A stretch of 64,000 nt of DNA from Symbiodinium natans (GCA_905221605.1 CAJNDS010002435.1:63501-127500), one strand, 5' to 3'; shown: positions 46,301-56,240, counted from the stretch's first letter. Numbers and translations: made by a program. The notes: generated by a model not told the origin, from the sequence alone.

Positions 46301-48326
46301 AGCATTTCTTAGCCGAGGGTAAATACGTCACATGAGAGGCAGCTTGAGCCCTAAGCCCCTAAACCCTAAACCCTAAACCCTGAACTCTAAACCCTAAACC
46401 CTAAACCCTAAACCATCCTAAACCCTAAAGCCCCCAAGGTTGGAAAACCTGAAAACCAAAACCCTGGCATTCCACACCGAGGAGCGCGGAGAAGAGGAGG
46501 CCGCTGAGGCACGTGGACATGATCATCTCAAGCACCTGCTTGTGGGGGAGGGGGGGTGGGTTCAGATTCTGGGCTTCTGGGTTTTCTGGGCTTTCTGGGC
46601 TTCTGGGCTCCTGGGCTTCTGGGCTTGTGTTTCTGGGCATGCTGCTCAAAGGCCGTTATAGATTGTCACTGGCCTTTCATGTGCACAAGGGTCACACAAG
46701 AGGATTCCAGGGCTCCATTTAATTGCGAAGGCTAGGGTCTATATAGGTCTGAGGGCCCAAGGCCCTAGAACCCAAGCCCAAGCCCAAGCCGGGCTTAATG
46801 GAGTGTTGAAGGCCTGGAAGGTTTAGAGCTTGGGGCCTGTTCGGGATGTTTGAGCTGGAGGCCTGGCAGGGTTTGCCGTATCGGTTTGTTGGAGGCTGAC
46901 ATGTGGGGGGGGCTGAAGGCAAACTGCAAAACTCTGCAAGGCACTCCGAACTGGCCGTTGGTTCCATCGAGGAAGCGGCTTCCAAACCTTCAACGCGCGC
47001 CAATCCCCAAACCCTGACCCCTAAACACCCTAGAATTCAAGTCCCCACCCCAATTCGGATTCAATCCCTTGGACTTCCAGACCTCTCATACACATTCACA
47101 AGCCGTAAGCTCCAAGGTCTTTCTTCGTGGGCCTTTTACCACAAAGTCAGCCATGTGCTACGAAGGAACATGGTCTCTTTGTGAGAAGACTATGCTCTTC
47201 CCCTTTGCTAGGAATGGTTGACTTCATCCTTTACACCCTGGGCTGATCACCGGTTCCCTCTCCAGACACTGGGAGTACCACAGCCGATTTTTTCTTGAGG
47301 GAATCGACGCTGCAAAGGAGCGCCGTTTGCATGTTAGAATGAAAACACGCAAACTTTGGATTTCCAGCAGAGCCAGAGCGAGCGACAGAGAGCAACAGAG
47401 CGAGCAAAAGAAAGAGAGAGAGAGAGAGACTGAGTGAGTGAGAGAGTGAGTGAGTGAGTGAGAGAGTGAGGGAGTGAGTGAGTGAGTGAGTGAGAGAGTG
47501 AGAGTGAGTGAGTGAGTGAGAGAGTGAGAGAGAGTGAGAGACGACTTCTCCAGGTGCGGGCAGAGCAGGGTTTAATCCTGCCTGCCTTGACTGCTTTGTT
47601 AGTACAAAGACTGGAGTGCCATCTAGATGAATCAGACATCCGGTGCCAGGTCTAGGCGGTTTTGCGGGGTCAGCAGCTAGGGGTACATTACATGTACTTG
47701 TATGGCGTCGAGTACCCCTTGGAGGCGCGGAATGCGTGACTGTTCTGGATTGTTTCCCTGCTTCTGGAGCAACCTTTATTTTCTTTGGGGGGGGGGGGGG
47801 TGGGGATGGGGGGTTGAAAGGTTCAACCATGCAACTCACGACCATCCGCTGAATTTGGCTAAGCCCTTGGCACGCGACAGGCCCTTAGCCTCACAAACAA
47901 GCTTCCACAAGCCCAACACCATGCTTAAATAACACGCGGCAGCGTTGGGCTCCGAAGACGCAAGAAACCCAAAAACCTTGAACCCCCAAGAGTGGCAGGC
48001 AGCGTGATCGCCGGAGCAAGAGCGGCAATGAAGAGGTAGAGGATCGTCGAGAGCGTTTTTTGGAAGTTCCTTGAGTCAATCTGGCTCCAAAGTGCACACG
48101 CTGGCTCTACAACGTGCTGTCTTGCAACGTAGCCCCGCTCTTCTTTTTCTCTTCTTTACTCCTGAACATCCACCGAGCGACACTTGCCGGCTTGCAAACC
48201 GACTCAAACCGCGACCCAGCCCCAACTCCCACGCATGCTGTGTGGTCCCAAGGCACTCCGGTTTGAACGCGTCTGTCCAGTCGCTGCCATAGAAGGGAGC
48301 ACGCCGGCGCAGGTCCAAGCGAAGAC
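34252..48326 (-). CDS. SLC4-family bicarbonate transporter
   Basis: Seventeen exons were found: 48326-48257, 48069-about 47984, 46535-46486, 45853-45812, 45288-45243, 44956-44837, 42070-41920, 41507-41303, 41161-41111, 39422-39350, 38864-38835, 38562-about 38526, 37682-37596, 37114-37018, 36349-36308, 35495-35442 and 34380-34252 (TGA). Family hallmarks appear in order: LRRRAPFYGSDWTDAF before the first helix, YLFIAALAPAITL, TAGQPLSILGATGP, LEFLPYYFWVCMW, IFAGLISLIFI, YAIMPAIGFAVLGYLDQ, GLPLSVASTVPSITHV, VVEQRAT, LPRAVLQGVFFYMGIASLTG, IQKLPIRRVHLYTFVQ, AVVFPFFMASL and the cytosolic FTQEELELLDG tail. It should move bicarbonate across a membrane, which is relevant to carbon supply or pH. Exons are missing after 47984, after 41111 and after 38526. 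Donors are GT, GC and GA. Confidence 0.85.
34497..34678 (+). repeat. Telomere-like array inside the foldback element
   Basis: TTTAGGG units with CTTAGGG, TTCAGGG and TTTAAGG variants, completely contained between the inverted ends at 34440 and 34760. Confidence 0.95.
34697..34730 (+). repeat. Poly(A) run of 34
   Basis: Uninterrupted A34 next to the right arm of the foldback element. The length may be imprecise in the assembly. Confidence 0.9.
35603..35955 (+). repeat. Long interstitial telomere-like array
   Basis: About 45 TTTAGGG units, with CTTAGGG/TTTGGGC variants at the left edge and one contracted unit near 35825. It lies in the transporter intron 36307-35496. Confidence 0.97.
37179..37242 (-). 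repeat. CCCTAAA tract in the intron 37595-37115
   Basis: Eight or so CCCTAAA/CCCTTAAA units, 65 bp upstream (in transcription) of the exon start at 37114. Confidence 0.9.
38899..39050 (+). repeat. Telomere-like tract next to a transporter exon
   Basis: TTTAGGG and TTTGGGG units that reach to within about 35 bp of the acceptor of the 30-bp exon 38864-38835. On the sense strand it reads CCCTAAA. Confidence 0.9.
39428..39554 (+). repeat. Telomere-like tract abutting a splice acceptor
   Basis: On the sense strand the array ends CCCTAAACCCTAGACCAG, whose final AG is the acceptor for the exon at 39422. TTCAGGG and TTTCGGG variants occur inside. Confidence 0.9.
41534..41830. repeat. Two opposed telomere-like tracts in intron 41919-41508
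   Basis: CCCTAAA units at 41534-41651 and TTTAGGG/TTTGGGG units at 41758-41830. The intron between exons 42070-41920 and 41507-41303 consists largely of these. Confidence 0.9.
42310..42480. repeat. Pyrimidine-rich and TA microsatellites
   Basis: CTCTGTCTCT words at 42325-42385, a short (TA)n at 42435-42448 and (CT)n at 42454-42470, inside transporter intron 44836-42071. Confidence 0.75.
42955..43342. repeat. (GT)n, (CT)n and (CTCTCTAT)n microsatellites
   Basis: (GT)n at about 42968-42987, (CT)n at 42991-43024, then about 30 copies of CTCTCTAT to 43315, then (CT)n. It lies inside transporter intron 44836-42071. Overlapping Leu/Ser/Tyr ORFs are artefacts. Confidence 0.95.
43343..43610. other. 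Intronic spacer, no exon seen
   Basis: Unique sequence between two long microsatellites in intron 44836-42071. It begins with an accidental-looking CCTGGTTGATCCTG (43346-43359). Confidence 0.4.
43612..44170. repeat. ATAATCATA and GATAATAAT microsatellite field
   Basis: Imperfect AATAATCAT units (43612-43980) pass into a regular GATAATAAT nonamer array (about 43985-44165). Long Ile, Asn/Asp or Tyr/His ORFs on both strands follow from the repeat and are not genes. It is inside transporter intron 44836-42071. Confidence 0.95.
45492..45529 (-). repeat. Short CCCTAAA tract in intron 45811-45289
   Basis: Five CCCTAAA units. Confidence 0.9.
46346..46432 (-). repeat. CCCTAAA tract in intron 46485-45854
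   Basis: About ten CCCTAAA units with TGAACTC and CATCCTAAA interruptions, just downstream of exon 46535-46486. Confidence 0.9.
47393..47543. repeat. GAGTGAGTGAG microsatellite
   Basis: (GA)n and (GAGT)n units in the large transporter intron between exons 48069 and 46535. The His/Ser/Leu ORFs over it are artefacts. A G-run follows at 47789-47800. Confidence 0.9.
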
Positions 48327-49023
48327 CTGCTGTGCACACCACAAGTTTCAATGACCTCCCGCCCTGCCAATGCCCATGCTCTTTGTAGATTCGGGGCGTA
48401 GAGAGGGCGTCTCCGCTTTTAAAAGCTGGGGTTAAGATTCATTGCTGCAGCAGCGCCCCATTCTCCCAGAAACTTACTGTGTGAGGCCATGCATGGAGAC
48501 TGCACGTGTCGGATGCAACAAAAAACTACGTATTGGCAAAGGCCTCGGCAAGGTGAGAGTTTTTTGCAACTTCACCTGGGAAAACCCTCTTTCATAGCTA
48601 CCATTCAAGCGGAGACAAGCGCCCATGTCCAGTTCAGCATAGTCACCCCCAGCGATCTTGCCGGTAAACTCTAACGGTCCCAAATCCTGCAATCAGCTTC
48701 AAAAGTCGAGGCTCAGGGTTTCGATAGTTTCGGGGCTATAGGGATGCCTGTGTAAACTTCCTTTCAACACGCTCCGCATGCTCGCATTCTGAAGCCAGGC
48801 GAAAATATTCTGCCAGACCTCAACATGCGCTAAAGATGCTGGCTGTGCAGAGCAGTTGGCGCTTGTCGGAAACTGTAAGGCCTAAGCCCTAAGCCCAGCC
48901 CAAACCATCAAACAAAGCCGCAGACCCAGGTTGACAGTATGCAACATGGTGGGTTTAGGGTGCTATGTCGAAAGGTCAAGGCTTGACATTTCAGGGTTTT
49001 GGCGATTGGGAGCGGCTCTGGGC

Positions 49024-49122
49024 CTTCGTGGCAGCGCACGGCTAACAGCCAGAACAGGAACAAAGCCATAAACCCCAGGGCCCAAATTGTGCGATCAGCT
49101 TCAACTGCTGCAGCAGAGGTGC
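49024..49122 (-). CDS. Tentative 5' exon of the SLC4 transporter, membrane helix
   Basis: It begins after AACAG|G and ends at GAAG|GCCCAG (GC donor). It reads TSAAAVEADRTIWALGFMA, then LFLFWLLAVRCHE, so one strongly hydrophobic helix. Its final phase (1) fits the start of the next known exon at 48326, giving CHE-GLRLDLRRR across the join. Family members usually have a cytosolic region here, so the helix is unexpected. The phase fit and strand support it, but a separate gene is possible. The open frame continues upstream to 49273 and another (minus, 49521-49165, RKLREMSEAAGVLRIQSGY) may be a further exon. Confidence 0.4.
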
Positions 49123-49164
49123 CTGTTTTCACGTGTCCAGCAGGGACGTTTGTTGGCAGTGCAA

Positions 49165-51329
49165 TCACTGCTGCCCGCCAAGGATCACAACAGTGATTAA
49201 AATCCTGACACCCCGAAACCCAAGTACCTGAGCAAAAACAACGACGACAGATGTGGATAAGCCCGAACACCAACCAAGCACGTGTTGCCCCGACCTGTCA
49301 CCCCCACAAACGGCAAGGTCCTTGATGGACGAGCTCCGGATGTATCCGGACTGGATTCGGAGCACTCCTGCTGCCTCGGACATTTCCCTGAGTTTCCTTG
49401 CGAAGCGACACGAAGTGCAAGTGCCTGCTGGGATCTTGAGCCAAAGAATGCCTGCGGCATCGAACTGGTTTGATAGATGTCGCTCTGTTGCCTGGTACAT
49501 GTGTATTTTCAGACATTGCAAAGCAGTTCGCCTTGGGTTGGACGAATCAGGAAATGCAAGCTCTGAACCACTTTAGCATTTCTGTTCCTTCTAAGAGGCC
49601 TGGGAAGCTCCTGAAAAGCCTCCCCGTAGGTGGGGAGGGAGCCCTACTGCTACTGCTACTGCTACTGCTCCTGCTGCTGCTCCTACTGCTGCTGCTGCAC
49701 CCCTCAGGGGTGGAGGGGTGGAGGGCTGGATTTAAACAGCACTTTTATGCTACCTCCGTGGCTCCGGGGGCCTGGCCGCCCTCCACATATTTAAAAAACT
49801 ACACCGTGGTACGGGCAGGACTGAGGTGAGGTGAGGTGAGGTGAGGATCGACCGAGGCACGAGCCTGGCCTAACAAAAGGGCGGCCCCTCCGGCACAAGG
49901 CTTAAGAGGCCAGCCCCAACAACACACGACACGACAACCACAAAACAAAAAGGAACAGCAACGCGAAACGAACGAGACAACGCAACGCTCTGCGGACCTC
50001 CATGGCGAGCTAATTTGCCCTCGCCCTGACCACCCAAAGGCTCACGTCCTTTACCGCTTCTACCTGCGCGAGCATCTCGATGAGGACCCTGTGAAGCTGC
50101 AGCAGAAAAACGAGGCGAAACCACGCGGGTAGAGGCCGGATGAACCAGGCGTCGACGGTGCTGGAGGGGGGCTTGATCCCCGCTCGCACTCAATAACCAC
50201 TGATTCACTTCGCGACCTTACTTGGCTGACATTTCCTTCCCAATCCATGAGTCTTGAGTTGTACACCACGTGCTTCCCAATATCCAGCTTCTCTGCCTTG
50301 TGATGTTGTCCTCGAGTCTGCGCCCACGCAGCATACCAACGCGAGCACCGCTCGCACCGCTACCGCGTAGCGTACGCACTGCGAGCACCGCCCGCACTTC
50401 TACCACGCCGCCCACGGTCGTCACGTAAACTGCTATCCCCACGGTTCCGGCACCGCCGGTGTCTGCGGCCAGAGCGAGAGCGTCGGCGCCCGGGGTAGAC
50501 CCTACCCCCGCCTTGCTCACGTCTCCCATCCCATCCCAAACTGCCACCATCCGTCTGTGCAACTGCCGGGTCCGCATCGCCCTGCTGCCAAAAAGTAGGC
50601 TCCGAGCTCCGAAACATTGTTGAATTCGAAAAGGGGCCCCACGGCCTGTAATTTCCAAGTATCGCAGAAAAAGTGAATCCTCTCCAGAAATAGACCTCCA
50701 GATGCTCAAAGACTGCAACGACCCCCAACCCACGATTGAGTTGCACCCAAAGTCCAAGGAATGCACACATAACATCATACACCGAGGCACTGTCGCACTA
50801 GCGCCACAGAGGGGGGAAGAAGGGGGTGCTCGTCGAACCCTCAACCTGAGGATCTTAGTGCCGCCCCGGAGGTCCACCCAACTTCCAACTCCAGCCCCTC
50901 CGCAAGCCAGCGCTAGTCTCCGGGGACGGGCAGACTGTAGCACAGGCAAGAGTCATAGAAGTCGTCCTAGCAGCAGCGGCACACTAGTAGCAGAAGCACA
51001 CACAAAAGCACACAACAAGCTGCTAATTGTTGCACATGGCTCGGATACAATGCTGCAACCAACGTGTCTGCAGCAGCAGTAGTCTTGGGCTCCAATTCAA
51101 CAATCATTGTTTTGGCTTGTAGTGTCGTTGCTAAACGTGACTGCGACCCTCCCTGTCTCATGCACACGTTCCCATATGCATCAGCGTGGTGGACGTCTCC
51201 ATGGGACTGTCTTGGGTCAACAGCTGCACCATTTTCAATTGAAATCTTGGATCTTGGCTTAACATTCGGCTGCCATTCAGAGTCATTCAAGTTAGTGGGG
51301 GAGTGCACATTCACGCAAGAGCACAGCAA
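49165..51329. other. Unassigned open frames
   Basis: Minus 49521-49165 reads like an amphipathic soluble exon. Minus 50949-50218 and 50782-50360 overlap in two frames, the latter ending in Arg/Ser-rich sequence. A plus frame near 50027-50125 (AHVLYRFYLREHLDEDPVKL) also looks protein-like. I cannot choose between them. 49646-49700 is a CTGCTACTG microsatellite and 49826-49846 is (GTGAG)n. Confidence 0.3.
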
Positions 51330-51420
51330 AACCCTAAACCCTAAACCCTAAACGCTAAACCCTAAACCCTAAACCCTAATCCCTAAACCCTAAACCCTAA
51401 ACCCTAAACCCTAAACCCTA
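51330..51420 (-). repeat. CCCTAAA telomere-like tract
   Basis: About twelve units with AACGCTAAAC and TAATCCC variants. Confidence 0.92.
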
Positions 51421-51585
51421 ACGAGCGGTTTTGTGCCAAGCTCCGAGGCAGCAGTAGCATCCCCAGTGCTTTGAGGTGCGTAGTTGCTGGAGCAGCGCAA
51501 CGCCAGACATCGGACGCAGCCAAGGCAGCACACAGCTGCAGACGGCTAGGGCCCTGTGAAACAAGCGATCTTCTCTGTCCTCGAT

Positions 51586-54500
51586 TCACTTTCCGCGGTT
51601 CCGGTACAGAGCCATGACCAGCGCAAACTTGTCTTTCAGCAGCTTGTCCGCCGCGGCTGTCTTCCTGCGCTTGGCCTCGTAGTCCTCCTGCGATTCGTCG
51701 GGCCTGTCCCGCTTGGACTTCTCAGATTTCTCCGCCTCTCTGGACAACTTCAGCTTGGCTCTGCCGGATGGGTTCACGTCTTTGGGGCTAACAGGGGTAT
51801 GGCTCACAGGGCCCCCTTCGCCAACACACCTGTCCCGCTCTTCCGTGGCCACTGGGCTGGGCGTGCTGGGCGTGTCGAAGACCGCTCCCGGAAGAAAAGA
51901 CTCGACCTCACACCCGCTCTTGTTTAAAGCTTTCTGGAGGTTTCGGAGCCCATTTGGAGGGAGACCAGGCGCTTGAAGACTCTCATCTACGACCACACTA
52001 AATTTACTTACGGCCATAAAGGAAAAAAGATGGAAGCGGAAAAAAAAAAAAGGGCTCTTCAGCAACCAGGAGCCGCCACTTCGAAGACATTGACGGGCTT
52101 CTCCGTGTTCTTGGATTCGCTAGATTTCGGAATCCCATTGACCAAACGTGATCCAACAAAAGGCACAAACAGACCCTTGGGCAAAGCAAGACCTGTTAGC
52201 CCCCAAAACATTCTGAATCTAACACCTCCAACACCCTTTGCCACCCCTCCCCACCACACTTGACGGCGTCTCTTGGCATCCTCAACGCCCTGAAGCAAGA
52301 ATATCTGCACCCCAAACCTTAAACCCCAAACCCTAAACCCTAAACCCTAAATATCTGCAGCTCGAATGCCGGGTACTCCACACCTAAGCCGGCAGCAGGG
52401 AAGCGAGTTGCAATGGATACCGGAAAAAGAAAAGTTTCGGAAGCAAACATGGGGGGGGGGTTTACGATACTAGGGGGTACCTGATTGGGGGGTCCTTACC
52501 TTCTACTATTTGGGGGTCTCGATTTGGGGTCCCCTGGTTTCGTAAACCCCCAACTGCGTGGTACAGGGGTTGGGATTCTGGACTTTCCGGCTCACGCTCG
52601 TAAGAAGCAGCAGCTGGCCTTTCATGTACATCTTCAGCGCCATGATGACAGCCGTATCCAGCATGTGCGGGTCAAGGTCGCCCACGTCCCACATTTCAGC
52701 CACTTCCAGGTAGTGTCTCAAGGCGCGGGAGGACACCGTGGTCCTGCGACCCATAACCCAACTCCCCAAATAAGCAACACCTGTAACCAAACCCCCACCC
52801 CCCACCGCCCTCCCACCACCCCTAAGCCCTATCCCCACCAAGGCAAACCATGGCTGATGATTGAGCACTTGTGTAAATGTATGGCCAACACCTGCAACTT
52901 AATGTTGTACCCTCTTTACTGTTGGGGCCCCCCCATGAACACTCAATGTAGGCTTTCGGGGTGTATTTGGCACTTGGGCTTCCTAAAGCCATGGCAACGC
53001 TTCCAACCCTCCGTCCTTCCAAGGTCTGGCGACTGTTGCTGCACTGATTTGCACGTTGCGCTGGTCCAAGCTGGTCGCTGAAATAGAAGGTCAACAAAGC
53101 CTTGGCAGGCGTCTAGAGCTAAACAACCGACAACGGCAACAGCATGGAAGTATACAATAGCATCTCAGTGACTGGCACTGCTGCAGGAAACTCCAAGTCA
53201 ATTCCTGTGTGCCTGCTTCTGTTCATAAAGCTGGCCCCCAAGCCCGCCACAGGTAGCTCTCCAATACCGGCATCAAACTCAAGAGCAATGCCTTCCAACC
53301 CCCAAAAAGCCCACAAGACAAGCTGCGACCGGCTCGCCTCTCGATCTCTGCCAGCGGGGACCACTTCTCGAAGGCAAAGTTGAACCCCAAAAGTTGCAGG
53401 AGCTGGTCCTCAATCCTGGGTGCCCCAGACGGGCCACGAGGGCGACTGGCGCGGCGCATCTTGGGATTAGGAGATCCAGGCTTTTCAAGGCGGCCCTTCA
53501 AACCGTCAAATCCGAGAAGAGGGTCTGCCTTTATGTAGGCATGAAAAGTGCTCAACAAAAATGCCTCTAACGTTGAGTTTCCTTCGAAAGGTCTTCATGC
53601 AGGCAAACTACGGACCCTGAAGTAGCGCCAGTGTGTACGACGGGCACAACACAAGCCCTCAACACAACAGAAGCGCAGCACCACAACTCTAAAATCAAAC
53701 AAGCCACTCCCAACACGTGGCAACAGAACAAATAGGCACAAGAATGAAATCAAACATAATGCAGAAAATCACAATACAACAAACAATATACTAAGATTAT
53801 AAGAAGATGATACTATCACATGTTGGGAGACCTCTGGGAAGCATTGCAATGAAAAGCAGGATACTTGCGAGCAACTATTAACAGCCTGCTGAAAGGTCCT
53901 AGAAAATAGTGCAAACACATTTGCTCACAGTATTCTCGCGTCCCCGGGGCTTACAGTACATGATTTTTCCGCATCAGCTTATGCATACGTCCTCGTCTTA
54001 TGGTTCGAGGCTTCTCCATTTTCTGTATTTGATATGCAGTACATATACCCTACATACACACATGAAGAGGGTACTTATCGTACTTTTCCTTTGCATTTCC
54101 ACAGGAGGCAAGCCCCACAAACATAGGCAGAACCCTATCGGATTCAAGGTTTAGGATTTAAACCTCAAGCCCTAGAACATAAGGTTATAAGGTTCTAATC
54201 CTGTTAGAACCGTTAACCCTATATGCGTTAAGGCTTGAGGAAAACAGAAAAAGGGGCTAAATCCCTGAAATTTTGGGGTTTCGTTTTGCAATGCCCTAAA
54301 CCTTAAGCCCTAAACCATCAACCCCCAAGGGTCTAAAACCCCATAGGGCTAACCCCGATAGGGTAGATAAACCCTGAAGAACCCTAAGCCTTTAAACTTT
54401 GTAGAGCTTGCAGGTTTTGAACCTAAACCACCTAAACCTGGAAACTTATAATTAGCGTTTGATGGTAACCTATTCGGCTTAAATACCTAACCCCTATAGG

Positions 54501-55755
54501 GGCCCTATAGGGTTTGAGGCTTAAACCTGTTTGAATGCCCAAACCTAGGTCTAAATCCCCAGACCTTAAACCATTAAAAACCTTATAGGGTTTAAAGGTT
54601 TTAGTGCCTAAACCTGAGGTACCTAAAGTCCGGGCATTTATACCTTCAGCGCCTATGGGGTTAACGTTTGAACGCTTTAGACCCCTTAAAGGTTAGGGGT
54701 CAGGTTTTAATGCCTAAACTTTGAACCCGTGAGATTTAAACACTATGGGCTTAGGTTTAAATGTCTAAATCTTGAACTTTTTGGGTTTAAAAGTTGAGAG
54801 TTTAGGTTGAATTGCCGGCTTAAGTTCTAATGCCTAAATCGTAGGCCCTAATAGGCCCTAAATGAAACCTTAACCCTACAGAGTTTGAAGGTTCAGGGAT
54901 TGGGTGTAATTGCCGGCTTAGGTGGAAATGCCTCAACCTTAAGCCCTTGACCTTTTAGACCCTAACCCTCTAGGGTTCCCTGAGTTTTGAACGTCAATCC
55001 AGAGTTTTGAACTTGACAACTCCGGGATCCAAGATTCAAGATTCAAGATGCTGAGGAAACGTTTTCCTGGAATCTTGAATCTTGAATCTTGGATCCCGGA
55101 TTTTTGAAGCTCAAAACTCCGGACAGAACTTCAAAACTCCGTGTGCTTTACCAGTGAGGCCTTGAAATACATTCATACAATAACCACACGATATCTTCAT
55201 ACTATAATATCAGAAAATCATACGACCGAAGCTCTGAAATAGCCTCCCCCCCCCCATCTTTCCGACAAGCTCTAAAGCCAACCAAACAGGTGGATAACTG
55301 GGGGGCGTACCATATATATGTATATATATATATACATATATATATAATATATAACAATATACAGAATATACATTCAATCATACAATGAAGAGAGGTCACA
55401 CCAACGTTGAAGATCCATTCATTCAAGGCAAGAGTGCGAATGAGCCGAACCGAGTCGAGCCCCCTTTCCGTGCGGAGAGGTTACTTTAAGAATCGCCGGA
55501 TCCAGCAATCCTGCTCTTTGGCATTTCGTGTGGCTCCTGGGCAGGCTTCGGGTTCGGCAGCTCGGGACTTAGGACTTGGAGCATGGGCAGCGGCAAACTA
55601 CACCGAGTCGTCTTGTCTTGAAATTGGGCATCGGACGGCATGTGGCACATCCTGCCTTCTCCTGCCACGATATCATTCAGCTTCACCACGTATAGCGCTT
55701 TTCTCGGTATTTCCGTGATCTTGCAACTCAGAAATGCCGCCCCCAACGCAACGAC
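51586..55755 (-). CDS. Probable transcription-type cyclin (cyclin K/L/T-like), partial
   Basis: Exons are 55755-55669, 53415-53362, 52743-52596, 52289-52260 and a terminal one ending in TGA at 51586 whose start is uncertain (open from 52065). The first reads VVALGAAFLSCKITEIPRKA, then LYVVKLNDI, like cyclin helices 2-3. The second reads IEDQLLQLLGFNFAFEK, like the E..LL..LGF segment after helix 4. The third (ALRHYLEVAEMWDVGDLDP...TAVIMALKMYM) fits the second cyclin fold. The tail is charged and low-complexity with KAKRRK-like basic patches (EAKRRKTAAADKLLKDKF). Such cyclins bind a CDK acting on RNA polymerase II or splicing in the nucleus. Exons 2-3 and 3-4 join in phase through GT-AG introns. 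The N-terminal exon and at least one exon between 55669 and 53415 are missing. The family call rests on short motifs. Confidence 0.5.
52316..52351 (-). repeat. Short CCCTAAA tract
   Basis: Four to five units with CCTTAAACCC and CCCCAAA variants. It lies between cyclin exons, 27 bp upstream (in transcription) of the 30-bp exon 52289-52260. Confidence 0.85.
53905..54960 (-). mobile_element. Inverted, diverged relative of the 22-23.6 kb repeat
   Basis: On the minus strand 53917-53943 reads GACGCGAGAATACTGTGAGC followed by AAATGTG, matching the block starts at 22240 and 23017. Further on, GCCCCACAAACATAGGCAGA and ACCCTATCGG (about 54112-54141) match inversely the segment before the block at 23005. 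In the copy about 160 bp separates the two matches where the parent has only a few bases. 54140-54960 is rich in ACCCTATAGGGTT, GCCGGCTTA and TTTAAACCT words like 22560-23000. It has no ORF and lies inside the cyclin gene's intron. Confidence 0.6.
55021..55100. repeat. Perfect 29-bp inverted repeat (hairpin) with 22-nt loop
   Basis: 55021-55049 (TCCGGGATCCAAGATTCAAG, then ATTCAAGAT) is the exact inverse of 55072-55100. The loop contains AGGAAACGTTTTCCT, nearly self-complementary. Outside the stem, GTTTTGAACTTGACAA and TTTTTGAAGCTCAAAAC extend the pairing imperfectly, so the foldback covers about 54995-55122. The arms contain CAAGATT tandem units. Confidence 0.9.
55313..55352. repeat. (TA)n/(ATAC) microsatellite
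   Basis: TATATATG and TATACATA words, with AT-rich flanks to 55400. Confidence 0.85.
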
Positions 55756-56240
55756 CTTGGCACGGTGATGCAACAACGCTTGCTTGAAAACTTTGCTTAC
55801 AGACGCCACTCAGACATAAACAACATGCAGGCCAACTAGAACCAAAGATAGAAAGGTTAATGCCTCGTTTGACCCTGGTGGCAGGCCACTCGTCTCTTGG
55901 GTGCACATCCAAGTCCCTCTTGGGATCATAATATCCTCGGACATAGGGTCTGACACAGGCAAAAAAGTGTCACCAGATCACATTCCAACAAAATATGTTC
56001 CGTCTGCAAGGTGAAGGGCACTTCAGAGCATCGCCAACGAGCCAAGCATCTATGTAGCAAGCGAAAAGCTGTCAGCTGCGTCATCACCGAGTTTGCGGCG
56101 GCCGCCTTGTCCTGTTGCTGGAAGCCGAATAAGAGCACAGGACATCAGGCTGCTGGTACCAAGGCCGCAACTTTCTTTTCGATTCTCCAACCCTCAGCCC
56201 ACTTTGAGAAGCCCCTGGGCCGAGTCACGTCCCCATGGAC

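Noticed and set aside
51556-51927. Plus-strand open frame opposite the cyclin's terminal exon
   Set aside because: The minus frame has the lysine-rich, soluble character and strand agreement. The plus frame looks like its shadow.
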